Shown here piece by piece: positions 22,027 through 35,800 of a stretch of DNA of 64,000 nt. The notes beneath the pieces are model-generated. The model saw only the letters and a list, made by a program, of their open reading frames with translations, was not told where the DNA came from and searched no databases. The translations under genes were made by a program, and so were the position numbers. The stretch comes from Rhabditoides inermis. Lineage: Eukaryota; Nematoda; Chromadorea; Rhabditida; Rhabditidae. Within the stretch, counting starts at the first letter, position 1. Each line of letters begins with the position of its first letter. The stretch spans positions 117,001-181,000 of the forward strand of contig CAWZYM010000079.1 of NCBI GenBank assembly GCA_963966185.1, read 5' to 3'.

Positions 22027-23480
22027 CCCTTTCTCTCTCATCTTTCTCCTCTGTCTCTATCGCTCTTTCCTTCTCCCTCCCTCCCTCCCTCCCTTCCTAA
22101 CTCCCCCTCTTTCTCTGCGACAAGAGGTTTGACCCCTCCGACCTCTTCAAAAACGAACCTGCCACTAGTTTATTGGACGCGCGTGCATCTCGTTTTCGAA
22201 GCTAAGCATCGGCACTCACGACTATCTGATCAACACAAAACAGACCGGAAACACACTAGCTGATCTCTCTCTAGTCCCACATCTCTCTCTCCCTCTCTCT
22301 CCCTCGCTTTCTCTATCTCCCCTTTTTCTCCCTCTCCCTCCCTCCCATTTTTCTGTGATAAGAGGCGTGCGTTTCCGACATCTTCGAAAACGAACCTGCC
22401 ACTAGTTTATTAGACCCGCGAAGTATCTCGCTTTCGAAGCTACATGAGCTTTTGCACTCACGACTATCTCTACACAAAACAGACCGGAAACACACTAGCT
22501 GACCTCTCTCTAGTTCCACATCTCTCTCTCTATTTCCCTCGTTTTTTCTATCTCCCTCTTTCTCTCTCTCTTTCTCCCATTTCTCTGTGATCAGAGGCGT
22601 GCGCTTCCGACCTCTTCAAAAACGAACCTGCCACTAGTTTATTGGACGCGCGTGTTTTTTTCAAAGCTAAGCATCGGCACTCACGACCATATGATCTATA
22701 CAAAACAGGCAAGCGACTCACTATCTGACCTCTCTGTATTCCCATCTCTCTCTCCCTCACAATCTCTATTCCCCTCTCTTTCCCTCTCCTTCCCTCCATC
22801 CAATTTCTCTGTGATAAGAGGTGTGAGCACCTTCGACATTTTCGAAAACAAACCTGTCACTAGTTTATTGGACGCGCGTGTCTTTTTCGAAGCTAAGCAT
22901 CGGCACTCACGACTGTCTGATTTACACAAAACAGACCGGAAACACACTAGCTGACCTCTCTCTAGTTCCACATCTCTCTCTCTCTATTTCACTCGTTTTC
23001 TCTATCTCCCTCTTTCTCTCTCTCTTTCACCCATTTCTCTGTGATCAGAGGCGTGCGCTTCCGACCTCTTCAAAAACGAACCTGCCACTAGTTTATTGGA
23101 CGCGCGTGTCTTTTTCGAAGCTAAGCATCGGCACTCACGACTGTCTGATCTACACAAAACAGACGGGAAACACACTATCTGACCTCTCTGTATTCCCACA
23201 CTTCTCTCTCCCTCTCTCTCTCTCTCCTTCGCTTTCTCTATCTCCCTCTCTCTCCCTCTCCTTCCCTCCCTCTTTCTCTGCGATAAGAGGTATGCGCACC
23301 TCCGACCTCTTCGAAAACGAACCTGCCACTAGTTTAAGTATTAGACGCGCGTGTATCTCACTTTCTAAGCTAAGCATCGGCACTCACGACCATCTGATCT
23401 ACACAAAACAGCAACACACTAGCTGACTTCTCTCTACTCCTACATCTCTCTCTTTCTCCCTCGCCCGCTCTCTCTATCCC
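22027..23480 (+). repeat. Satellite block B4 (~6 units)
   Basis: The block begins with a post-spacer unit (about 22116) and ends with a pre-spacer unit (about 23331). Its first 1.2 kb is nearly the same as the start of block B5 (offset 2445 bp), including a type III unit with the rare ACATGAGCTTTTGC variant in both. Confidence 0.9.
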
Positions 23481-24464
23481 CATATCAAAGATTAGGATAG
23501 TAAAATGATAACGTAGGTTATTAACAAGTCAAGCTACATTTGATTCCACTCGTTTTATTGCAATAATGAAACATCATCACTCAGCTTCACAATCGGAATT
23601 CTTATATAGCAAGTTCATAACAGAAGGAAAAGACTCACGCAATAGATATTTCATTTCCTCCATCACTGTGACATTTATTTGGTTGTTCTTTGAAGTACCA
23701 AACAGGAGACTTATGAAAATGAAAGAATTAAAAGGATAGACGAAAGAATACAAAATAGACAAGATGACTCAATGGCAAGTACAATCAGCTCAGTTTCAAT
23801 CGTCAGGTCTACCCCGAAAGGCGGGCGACACACTGGTTGAGAACCGTGGTGTACTCGCGACCGTCTGATCTACCTAAGACAGGCGGGCAACTGAATGGAA
23901 AACCGTGGTGTTCAGCACTCGCGATCGTCCGGTCTACCCAAAACAGGCGGGCGACACACTGGCGAACCGTGGTGTTCGGCACTCGCGACCTTCTGATCTA
24001 CCCAAAACAGGTGGGCGACACACTGGCTGACCGGCCCTACGACCAAATATGATCTACCCAATCATGAGCGGGCGACACACTGGTTCAGAACCGTGGTGTT
24101 CGGCACTCGCGATCATAAGGTCAGCCTGTAGTAGGCCGGCAACATGCACTCAACAGAGAGGAGAGAGAAAAGAAGATAGAATGGACACAACTTTCCTCAG
24201 CACTATCCTCCACGCTTCTGGTGACAGCAAGATAGATGCACGGCAACCACACATCCATCTGAAATACGGTACATATGAGAGTACTGTACATATGTACATG
24301 AGTTCATAAATGGGTTTATCCAGCCCGCTATCACTATATGTACCACGCATGGATGACGGTTCTCACTTCACATGCACACAAGTCCACACAATGGCAATGC
24401 AAGTCCACTCACAAGTCAATCAATACTCCAATCGATCAATATTTTCTTTTGTAGATATATCTCT
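23481..24464 (+). repeat. Spacer copy 5
   Basis: AAAATGATAACG lies at 23502. It carries the head variant ACAGAAGGAAAAG (shared with spacer 3) and the tail variant CAAGTCAATC (shared with 4 and 6). The tetranucleotide run after the spacer (about 24515-24540) is longer than in most copies. Confidence 0.9.
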
Positions 24465-26801
24465 CCCCTTTCTCTCTCATCTTTCTCCTCTGTCTCTATC
24501 GCTCTTTCCTTCTCCCTCCCTCCCTCCCTCCCTCCCTTCCTAACTCCCCCTCTTTCTCTGCGACAAGAGGTTTGACCCCTCCGACCTCTTCAAAAACGAA
24601 CCTGCCACTAGTTTATTGGACGCGCGTGCATCTCGTTTTCGAAGCTAAGCATCGGCACTCACGACTATCTGATCAACACAAAACAGACCGGAAACACACT
24701 AGCTGATCTCTCTCTAGTCCCACATCTCTCTCTCCCTCTCTCTCTCCCTCGCTTTCTCTATCTCCCCTTTTTCTCCCTCTCCCTCCCTCCCATTTTTCTG
24801 TGATAAGAGGCGTGCGTTTCCGACATCTTCGAAAACGAACCTGCCACTAGTTTATTAGACCCGCGAAGTATCTCGCTTTCGAAGCTACATGAGCTTTTGC
24901 ACTCACGACTATCTCTACACAAAACAGACCGGAAACACACTAGCTGACCTCTCTCTAGTTCCACATCTCTCTCTCTATTTCCCTCGTTTTTTCTATCTCC
25001 CTCTTTCTCTCTCTCTTTCTCCCATTTCTCTGTGATCAGAGGCGTGCGCTTCCGACCTCTTCAAAAACGAACCTGCCACTAGTTTATTGGACGCGCGTGT
25101 TTTTTTCAAAGCTAAGCATCGGCACTCACGACCATATGATCTATACAAAACAGGCAAGCGACTCACTATCTGACCTCTCTGTATTCCCATCTCTCTCTCC
25201 CTCACAATCTCTATTCCCCTCTCTTTCCCTCTCCTTCCCTCCATCCAATTTCTCTGTGATAAGAGGTGTGAGCACCTTCGACATTTTCGAAAACGAACCT
25301 GTCACTAGTTTATTGGACGCGCGTGTCTTTTTCGAAGCTAAGCATCGGCACTCACGACTGTCTGATTTACACAAAACAGACCGGAAACACACTAGCTGAC
25401 CTCTCTCTAGTTCCACATCTCTCTCTCTCTCTCTCTATTTCACTCGTTTTCTCTATCTCCCTCTTTCTCTCTCTCTTTCTCCCATTTCTCTGTGATCAGA
25501 GGCGTGAGCTTCCGACCTCTTCAAAAACGAACCTGCCACTAGTTTATTGGACGCGCGTCTTTTTCAAAGCTAAGCATCGGCACTCACGACCATATGATCT
25601 ATACAAAACAGGCGAGCGACTCACTATCTGACCTCTCTGTATTTCCATCTCTCTCTCTCTCCCTCACAATCTCTATTTCCCTCTCTTTCCCTCTCCTTCC
25701 CTCCATCCCATTTCTCTGTGATAAGAGGTGTGAGCACCTTCGACATCTTCGAAAACGAACCTGCCACTAGTTTATTGAACGCGCGTGTCTTTTTCGAAGC
25801 TAAGAATCGGCACTCACGACCATCTGATCTACACAAAACAGACCGGCAACATACTAGCTGAATTCTCTGTATTCCCATCTCTCTCTCCCTCGCTCTCTCT
25901 ATTGTCCTCTCTCTCCCTCTCCCTCCCTCCCATTTTTCTGTGATAAGAGGCGTGCGTTTCCGACATCTTTGAAAACGAACCTGCCACTAGTTTATTAGAC
26001 CCGCGAAGTATCTCGCTTTCGAAGCTACATAAGTTTCTGCACTCACGACTATCTCTACACAAAACAGACCGGAAACACACTAGCTGACCTCTCTCTAGTT
26101 CCACATCTCTCTCTCTCTCTATTTCCCTCGTTTTCTCTATCTCCCTCTTTCTCTCTCTCTTTTTCCCATTTCTCTGTGATCAGAGGCGTGCGCTTCCGAC
26201 CTCTTCAAAAACGAACCTGCCACTAGTTTATTGGACGCGCGTGTCTTTTTCGAAGCTAAGCATCGGCACTCACGACTGTCTGATCTACACAAAACAGACC
26301 GGAAACACACTAGCTGACCTCTCTCTAGTTCCACATCTCTCTCTCTCTCTCTTTCTCTATTTCCCTCGTTTTCTCTATCTCCCTCTTTCTCTCTCTCTCT
26401 TTCTCCCATTTCTCTGTGATCAGAGGCGTGCGCTTCCGACCTCTTCGAAAACGAACCTGCCACTAGTTTATTGGACGCGCGTGTCTTTTTCGAAGCTAAG
26501 CATCGGCACTCACGACCATCTGATCTACACAAAACAGACCGGCAACACACTAGCTGAATTCTCTGTATTCCCATCTCTCTCTCCCTCGCTCTCTCTATTT
26601 TCCTCTCTCTCCCTCTCCCTCCCTCCTATTTTTCTGTGATAAAAGGCGGGCGTTTCCGACATCTTCGAAAACGAACCTGCCACTAGTTTATTAGACCCGC
26701 GAAGTATCTCGCTTTCGAAGCTACATAAGCTTCTGCACTCACGACTATTTCTACACAAAACAGACCGGAAACACACTAGCTGACCTCTCTCTAGTTCCAC
26801 A

Positions 26802-26832
<31 letters not shown>

Positions 26833-29800
26833 ATTTCCCTCGTTTTCTCTATCTCCCTCTTTCTCTCTCTCTTTCTGCCATTTCTCTGTGATCAGAGGCG
26901 TGCGCTTCCGACCTCTTTAAAAACGAACCTGCCACTAGTTTATTGGACGCGCGTGTTTTTTCAAAGCTAAGCATCGGCACTCACGACTGTCTGATCTACA
27001 CAAAACAGACCGGAAACACACTAGCTGACCTCTCTCTCTAGTTCCACATCTCTCTCTCTCTCTTTCTCTATTTCCCTCGTTTTCTCTATCTCCCTCTTTC
27101 TCTCTCTCTTTCTCCCATTTCTCTGTGATCAGAGGCGTGCGCTTCCGATCTCTTCGAAAACGAACCTGCCACTAGTTTATTGGACGCGCGTGTCTTTTTC
27201 GAAGCTAAGCATCGGCACTCACGACCATCTGATCTACACAAAACAGACCGGCAACACACTAGCTGAATTCTCTGTATTCCGATCTCTCTCTCCCTCGCTC
27301 TCTCTATTTTCCTCTCTCTCCCTCTCCCTCCCTCCTATTTTTCTGTGATAAAAGGCGGGCGTTTCCGACATCTTCGAAAACGAACCTGCCACTAGTTTAT
27401 TAGACCCGCGAAGTATTTCGCTTTCGAAGCTACATAAGCTTCTGCACTCACGACTATTTCTACACAAAACAGACCGGAAACACACTAGCTGACCTCTCTC
27501 TAGTTCCACATCTCTCTCTCTCTCTCTCTCTCTCTATTTCCCTCGTTTTCTCTATCTCCCTCTTTCTCTCTCTCTTTCTGCCATTTCTCTGTGATCAGAG
27601 GCGTGCGCTTCCGACCTCTTCAAAAACGAACCTGCCACTAGTTTATTGGACGCGCGTGTTTTTTCAAAGCTAAGCATCGGCACTCACGACCATATGATCT
27701 ATACAAAACAGGCAAGCGACTCACTATCTGACCTCTCTGTATTCCCATCTCTCTCTCCCTCACAATCTCTATTTCCCTCTCTTTCCCTCTCCTTCCCTCC
27801 ATCCCATTTCTCTGTGATAAGAGGTGTGAGCACCTTCGACATCTTCGAAAACGAACCTGCCACTATTTTATTGGCCGCGCCTGTCTTTTTCGAAGCTAAG
27901 CATCGGCACTCACGACCATATGATCTATACAAAACAGGCAAGCGACTCACTATCTGACCTCTCTGTATTCCCATCTCTCTCTCTCCCTCACAATCTCTAT
28001 TTCCCTCTCTTTCCCTCTCCTTCCCTCCATCCCATTTCTCTGTGATAAGAGGTGTGAGCACCTTCGACATCTTCGAAAACGAACCTGCCACTAGTTTATT
28101 GGACGCGCGTGTCTTTTTCGAAGCTAAGCATCGGCACTCACGACTGTCTGATCTACACAAAACAGACCGGAAACACACTAGCTGACCTCTCTCTAGTTCC
28201 ACATCTCTCTCTCTCTCTATTTCCCTCGTTTTCCTTATCTCCTTCTTTCTCTCTCTCTTTCTCCCATTTCTCTGTGTTCAGAGGCGTGCGCTTCCGACCT
28301 CTTCAAAAACGAACCTGCCACTAGTTTATTGGACGCGCGTGTCTTTTTCAAAGCTAAGCATCGGCACTCACGACCATATGATCTATACAAAACAGGCGAG
28401 CGACTCACTATCTGACCTCTCTGTATTCCCATCTCTCTCTCTCCCTCACAATCTCTATTTCCCTCTCTTTCCCTCTCCTTCCCTCCATCCCATTTCTCTG
28501 TGATAAGAGGTGTGAGCACCTTCGACATCTTCGAAAACGAACCTGCCACTAGTTTATTGGACGCGCGTGTCTTTTTCGAAGCTAAGCATCGGCCCTCACG
28601 ACCATCTGATCTACACAAAACAGACCGGCAACACACTAGCTGACCTCTCTCTAGTTCCACATCTCTCTCTCTCTCTCTATTTCCCTCGTTTTCTCTATCT
28701 CCCTCTTTCTCTCTCTCTTTCTCCCATTTCTCTGTGATCAGAGGCGTGCGCTTCCGACTTCTTCAAAAACGAACCTGCCACTAGTTTATTGGACGCGCGT
28801 GTCTTTTTCGAAGCTAAGCATCGGCACTCACGACCATCTGATCTACACAAAACAGACCGGCAACACACTAGCTGAATTCTCTGTATTCCCATCTCTCTCT
28901 CCCTCGCTCTCTCTATTTTCCTCTCTCTCCCTCTCCCTCCCTCCTATTTTTCTGTGATAAAAGGCGGGCGTTTCCGACATCTTCGAAAACGAACCTGCCA
29001 CTAGTTTATTAGACCCGCGAAGTATCTCGCTTTCGAAGCTACATAAGCTTCTGCACTCACGACTATTTCTACACAAAACAGACCGGAAACACACTAGCTG
29101 ACCTCTCTCTAGTTCCACATCTCTCTCTCTCTCTCTCTATTTCCCTCGTTTTCTCTATCTCCCTCTTTCTCTCTCTCTTTCTGCCATTTCTCTGTGATCA
29201 GAGGCGTGCGCTTCCGACCTCTTTAAAAACGAACCTGCCACTAGTTTATTGGACGCGCGTGTTTTTTCAAAGCTAAGCATCGGCACTCACGACTGTCTGA
29301 TCTACACAAAACAGACCGGAAACACACTAGCTGACCTCTCTCTAGTTCCACATCTCTCTCTCTCTCTTTCTCTATTTCCCTCGTTTTCTCTATCTCCCTC
29401 TTTCTCTCTCTCTTTCTCCCATTTCTCTGTGATCAGAGGCGTGCGCTTCCGATCTCTTCGAAAACGAACCTGCCACTAGTTTATTGGACGCGCGTGTCTT
29501 TTTCGAAGCTAAGCATCGGCACTCACGACCATCTGATCTACACAAAACAGACCGGCAACACACTAGCTGAATTCTCTGTATTCCGATCTCTCTCTCCCTC
29601 GCTCTCTCTATTTTCCTCTCTCTCCCTCTCCCTCCCTCCTATTTTTCTGTGATAAAAGGCGGGCGTTTCCGACATCTTCGAAAACGAACCTGCCACTAGT
29701 TTATTAGACCCGCGAAGTATTTCGCTTTCGAAGCTACATAAGCTTCTGCACTCACGACTATTTCTACACAAAACAGACCGGAAACACACTAGCTGACCTC

Positions 29801-32800
29801 TCTCTAGTTCCACATCTCTCTCTCTCTCTCTCTCTCTCTATTTCCCTCGTTTTCTCTATCTCCCTCTTTCTCTCTCTCTTTCTGCCATTTCTCTGTGATC
29901 AGAGGCGTGCGCTTCCGACCTCTTCAAAAACGAACCTGCCACTAGTTTATTGGACGCGCGTGTTTTTTCAAAGCTAAGCATCGGCACTCACGACCATATG
30001 ATCTATACAAAACAGGCAAGCGACTCACTATCTGACCTCTCTGTATTCCCATCTCTCTCTCCCTCACAATCTCTATTTCCCTCTCTTTCCCTCTCTTTCC
30101 CTCCATCCCATTTCTCTGTGATAAGAGGTGTGAGCACCTTCGACATCTTCGAAAACGAACCTGCCACTATTTTATTGGCCGCGCCTGTCTTTTTCGAAGC
30201 TAAGCATCGGCACTCACGACCATATGATCTATACAAAACAGGCAAGCGACTCACTATCTGACCTCTCTGTATTCCCATCTCTCTCTCTCCCTCACAATCT
30301 CTATTTCCCTCTCTTTCCCTCTCCTTCCCTCCATCCCATTTCTCTGTGATAAGAGGTGTGAGCACCTTCGACATCTTCGAAAACGAACCTGCCACTAGTT
30401 TATTGGACGCGCGTGTCTTTTTCGAAGCTAAGCATCGGCACTCACGACTGTCTGATCTACACAAAACAGACCGGAAACACACTAGCTGACCTCTCTCTAG
30501 TTCCACATCTCTCTCTCTCTCTATTTCCCTCGTTTTCCTTATCTCCTTCTTTCTCTCTCTCTTTCTCCCATTTCTCTGTGATCAGAGGCGTGCGCTTCCG
30601 ACCTCTTCAAAAACGAACCTGCCACTAGTTTATTGGACGCGCGTGTCTTTTTCAAAGCTAAGCATCGGCACTCACGACCATATGATCTATACAAAACAGG
30701 CGAGCGACTCACTATCTGACCTCTCTGTATTCCCATCTCTCTCTCTCCCTCACAATCTCTATTTCCCTCTCTTTCCCTCTCCTTCCCTCCATCCCATTTC
30801 TCTGTGATAAGAGGTGTGAGCACCTTCGACATCTTCGAAAACGAACCTGCCACTAGTTTATTGGACGCGCGTGTCTTTTTCGAAGCTAAGCATCGGCCCT
30901 CACGACCATCTGATCTACACAAAACAGACCGGCAACACACTAGCTGACCTCTCTCTAGTTCCACATCTCTCTCTCTCTCTCTCTATTTCCCTCGTTTTCT
31001 CTATCTCCCTCTTTCTCTCTCTCTTTCTCCCATTTCTCTGTGATCAGAGGCGTGCGCTTCCGACCTCTTCAAAAACGAACCTGCCACTAGTTTATTGGAC
31101 GCGCGTGTCTTTTTCAAAGCTAAGCATCGGCACTCACGACCATATGATCTATACAAAACAGGCGAGCGACTCACTATCTGACCTCTCTGTATTCCCATCT
31201 CTCTCTCTCCCTCACAATCTCTATTTCCCTCTCTTTCCCTCTCCTTCCCTCCCTCCCATTTTTCTGTGATAAGAGGCGTGCGTTTCCGACATCTTCGAAA
31301 ACGAACCTGCCACTAGTTTAATAGACCCGCGAAGTATGTCGCTTTCGAAGCTACATAAGCTTCTGCACTCACGACTATCTCTACACAAAACAGACCGGAA
31401 ACACACTAGCTGACCTCTCTCTAGTTCCACATCTCTCTCTCTCTCTATTACCCTCGTTTTCTCTATCTCCCTCTTTCTCTCTCTCTGTCTCCCATTTCTC
31501 TGTGATCAGAGGCGTGCGCTTCCGACCTCTTCGAAAACGAACCTGCCACTAGTTTATTGGACGCGCGTGTCTTTTTCGAAGCTAAGCATCGGCACTCACG
31601 ACCATCTGATCTACACAAAACAGACCGGCAACACACTAGCTGAATTCTCTGTATTCCCATCTCTCTCTCCCTCGCTCTCTCTATTTTCCTCTCTCTCCCT
31701 CTCCCTCCCTCCCATTTTTCTGTGATAAGAGGCGTGCGTTTCCGACATCTTCGAAAACGAACCTGCCACTAGTTTATTAGACCCGCGAAGTATCTCGCTT
31801 TCGAAGCTACATAAGCTTCTGCACTCACGACTATCTCTACACAAAACAGACCGGAACACACTAGCTGACCTCTCTCTAGTTCCACATCTTTCTCTCTCTC
31901 TCTCTCTCTCTATTACCCTCGTTTTCTCTATCTCCCTCTTTCTCTCTCTCTCTCTCTGTCTCCCATTTCTCTGTGATCAGAGGCGTGCGCTTCCGACCTC
32001 TTCGAAAACGAACCTGCCACTAGTTTATTGGACGCGCGTGTCTTTTTCGAAGCTAAGCATCGGCACTCACGACCATCTGATCTACACAAAACAGACCGGC
32101 AACACACTAGCTGAATTCTCTGTATTCCCATCTCTCTCTCCCTCGCTCTCTCTATTTTCCTCTCTCTCCCTCTCCCTCCCTCCCATTTTTCTGTGATAAG
32201 AGGCGTGCGTTTCCGACATCTTCGAAAACGAACCTGCCACTAGTTTATTAGACCCGCGAAGTATCTCGCTTTCGAAGCTACATAAGCTTCTGCACTCACG
32301 ACTATCTCTACACAAAACAGACCGGAAACACACTAGCTGACCTCTCTCTAGTTCCACATCTCTCTCTCTCTCTCTCTCTCTCTCTATTTCCCTCGTTTTC
32401 TCTATCTCCCTCTTTCTCTCTCTCTTTCTCCCATTTCTCTGTGATCAGAGGCGTGCGCTTCCGACCTCTTCAAAAACGAACCTGCCACTAGTTTATTGGA
32501 CGTGCGTGTTTTTTCAAAGCTAAGCATCGGCACTCACAACCATATGATCTATACAAAACAGGCAAGCGACTCACTATCTGACCTCTCTGTGTTCCCATCT
32601 CTCTCTCCCTCACAATCTCTATTTCCCTCTCTTTCCCTCTCCTTCCCTCCATCCCATTTCTCTGTGATAAGAGGTGTGAGCACCTTCGACATCTTCGAAA
32701 ACGAACCTGCCACTAGTTTATTGGCCGCGCCTGTCTTTTTCGAAGCTAAGCATCGGCACTCACGACCATATGATCTATACAAAACAGGCAAGCGACTCAC

Positions 32801-35800
32801 TATCTGACCTCTCTGTATTCCCATCTCTCTCTCTCCCTCACAATCTCTATTTCCCTCTCTTTCCCTCTCCTTTCCTCCATCCCATTTCTCTGTGATAAAG
32901 GGTGTGAGCACCTTCGACATCTTCGAAAACGAACCTGCCACTAGTTTATTGGCCGCGCGTGTCTTTTTCGAAGCTAAGCATCGGCACTCACGACCATATG
33001 ATCTATACAAAACAGGCAAGCGACTCACTATCTGACCTCTCTGTATTCCCATCTCTCTCTCCCTCACAATCTCTATTTCCCTCTCTTTCCCTCTCCTTTC
33101 CTCCATCCCATTTCTCTGTGATAAAGGGTGTGAGCACCTTCGACATCTTCGAAAACGAACCTGCCACTAGTTTATTGGCCGCGCGTGTCTTTTTCGAAGC
33201 TAAGCATCGGCACTCACGACCATATGATCTATACAAAACAGGCAAGCGACTCACTATCTGACCTCTCTGTATTCCCATCTCTCTCTCCCTCACAATCTCT
33301 ATTTCCCTCTCATTCCCTCTTCTTCCCTCCATCCCATTTCTCTGTGATAAGAGGTGTGAGCACCTTCGACATCTTCGAAAACGAACCTGCCACTAGTTTA
33401 TTGGCCGCGCGTGTCTTTTTCGAAGCTAAGCATCGGCACTCACGACCATATGATCTACACAAAACAGACCGGAAACACACTAGCTGACCTCTCTCTAGTT
33501 CCACATCTCTCTCTCTCTATTTCCCTCGTTTTCCTTATCTTCCTCTTTCTCTCTCTCTTTCTCCCATTTCTCTGTGATCAGAGGCGTGCGCTTCCGACCT
33601 CTTCAAAAACGAACCTGCCACTAGTTTATTGGACGCGCGTGTCTTTTTCAAAGCTAAGCATCGGCACTCACGACCATATGATCTATACAAAACAGGCGAG
33701 CGACTCACTATCTGACCTCTCTGTATTCCCATCTCTCTCTCTCCCTCACAATCTCTATTTCCCTCTCTTTCCCTCTCCTTCCCTCCATCCCATTTCTCTG
33801 TGATAAGAGGTGTGAGCACCTTCGACATCTTCGAAAACGAACCTGCCACTAGTTTATTGGCCGCGCGTGTCTTTTTCGAAGCTAAGCATCGGCACTCACG
33901 ACCATATGATCTATACAAAACAGGCAAGCGACTCACTATCTGACCTCTCTGTATTCCCATCTCTCTCTCTCCCTCACAATCTCTATTTCCCTCTCTTTCC
34001 CTCTCCTTTCCTCCATCCCATTTCTCTGTGATAAAGGGTGTGAGCACCTTCGACATCTTCGAAAACGAACCTGCCACTAGTTTATTGGCCGCGCGTGTCT
34101 TTTTCGAAGCTAAGCATCGGCACTCACGACCATATGATCTATACAAAACAGGCAAGCGACTCACTATCTGACCTCTCTGTATTCCCATCTCTCTCTCCCT
34201 CACAATCTCTATTTCCCTCTCTTTCCCTCTCCTTTCCTCCATCCCATTTCTCTGTGATAAAGGGTGTGAGCACCTTCGACATCTTCGAAAACGAACCTGC
34301 CACTAGTTTATTGGCCGCGCGTGTCTTTTTCGAAGCTAAGCATCGGCACTCACGACCATATGATCTATACAAAACAGGCAAGCGACTCACTATCTGACCT
34401 CTCTGTATTCCCATCTCTCTCTCCCTCACAATCTCTATTTCCCTCTCATTCCCTCTTCTTCCCTCCATCCCATTTCTCTGTGATAAGAGGTGTGAGCACC
34501 TTCGACATCTTCGAAAACGAACCTGCCACTAGTTTATTGGCCGCGCGTGTCTTTTTCGAAGCTAAGCATCGGCACTCACGACCATATGATCTACACAAAA
34601 CAGACCGGAAACACACTAGCTGACCTCTCTCTAGTTCCACATCTCTCTCTCTCTATTTCCCTCGTTTTCCTTATCTTCCTCTTTCTCTCTCTCTTTCTCC
34701 CATTTCTCTGTGATCAGAGGCGTGCGCTTCCGACCTCTTCAAAAACGAACCTGCCACTAGTTTATTGGACGCGCGTGTCTTTTTCAAAGCTAAGCATCGG
34801 CACTCACGACCATATGATCTATACAAAACAGGCGAGCGACTCACTATCTGACCTCTCTGTATTCCCATCTCTCTCTCTCCCTCACAATCTCTATTTCCCT
34901 CTCTTTCCCTCTCCTTCCCTCCATCCCATTTCTCTGTGATAAGAAGTGTGAGCACCTTCGACATCTTCGAAAACGAACCTGCCACTAGTTTATTGGCCGC
35001 GCGTGTCTTTTTCGAAGCTAAGCATCGGCACTCACGACCATATGATCTATACAAAACAGGCAAGCGACTCACTATCTGACCTCTCTGTATTCCCATCTCT
35101 CTCTCCCTCACAATCTCTATTTCCCTCTCATTCCCTCTTCTTCCCTCCATCCCATTTCTCTGTGATAAGAGGTGTGAGCACCTTCGACATCTTCGAAAAC
35201 GAACCTGCCACTAGTTTATTGGCCGCGCGTGTCTTTTTCGAAGCTAAGCATCGGCACTCACGACTGTCTGATCTACACAAAACAGACCGGAAACACACTA
35301 GCTGACCTCTCTCTAGTTCCACATCTCTCTCTCTATTTCCCTCGTTTTCCTTATCTTCCTCTCTCTCTCTCTCTTTCTCCCATTTCTCTGTGATCAGAGG
35401 CGTGCGCTTCCGACCTCTTCAAAAACGAACCTGCCACTAGTTTATTGGACGCGCGTGTCTTTTTCAAAGCTAAGCATCGGCACTCACGACCATATGATCT
35501 ATACAAAACAGGCGAGCGACTCACTATCTGACCTCTCTGTATTCCCATCTCTCTCTCTCCCTCACAATCTCTATTTCCCTCTCTTTCCCTCTCCTTCCCT
35601 CCATCCCATTTCTCTGTGATAAGAGGTGTGAGCACCTTCGACATCTTCGAAAACGAACCTGCCACTAGTTTATTGGACGCGCGTGTCTTTTTCGAAGCTA
35701 AGCATCGGCACTCACGACTGTCTGATCTACACAAAACAGACCGGAAACACACTAGCTGACCTCTCTCTAGTTCCACATCTCTCTCTCTCTCTCTCTCTAT

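Noticed and set aside
33535..34242. 235-codon minus-strand open frame and many similar 90-185-codon frames rich in Glu-Arg
   Set aside because: They are satellite units read across purine tracts. The frame runs on when unit length is a multiple of three (228) and breaks at 226. The protein repeats track DNA repeats and CT-tract length, with no start, splice or coding evidence.
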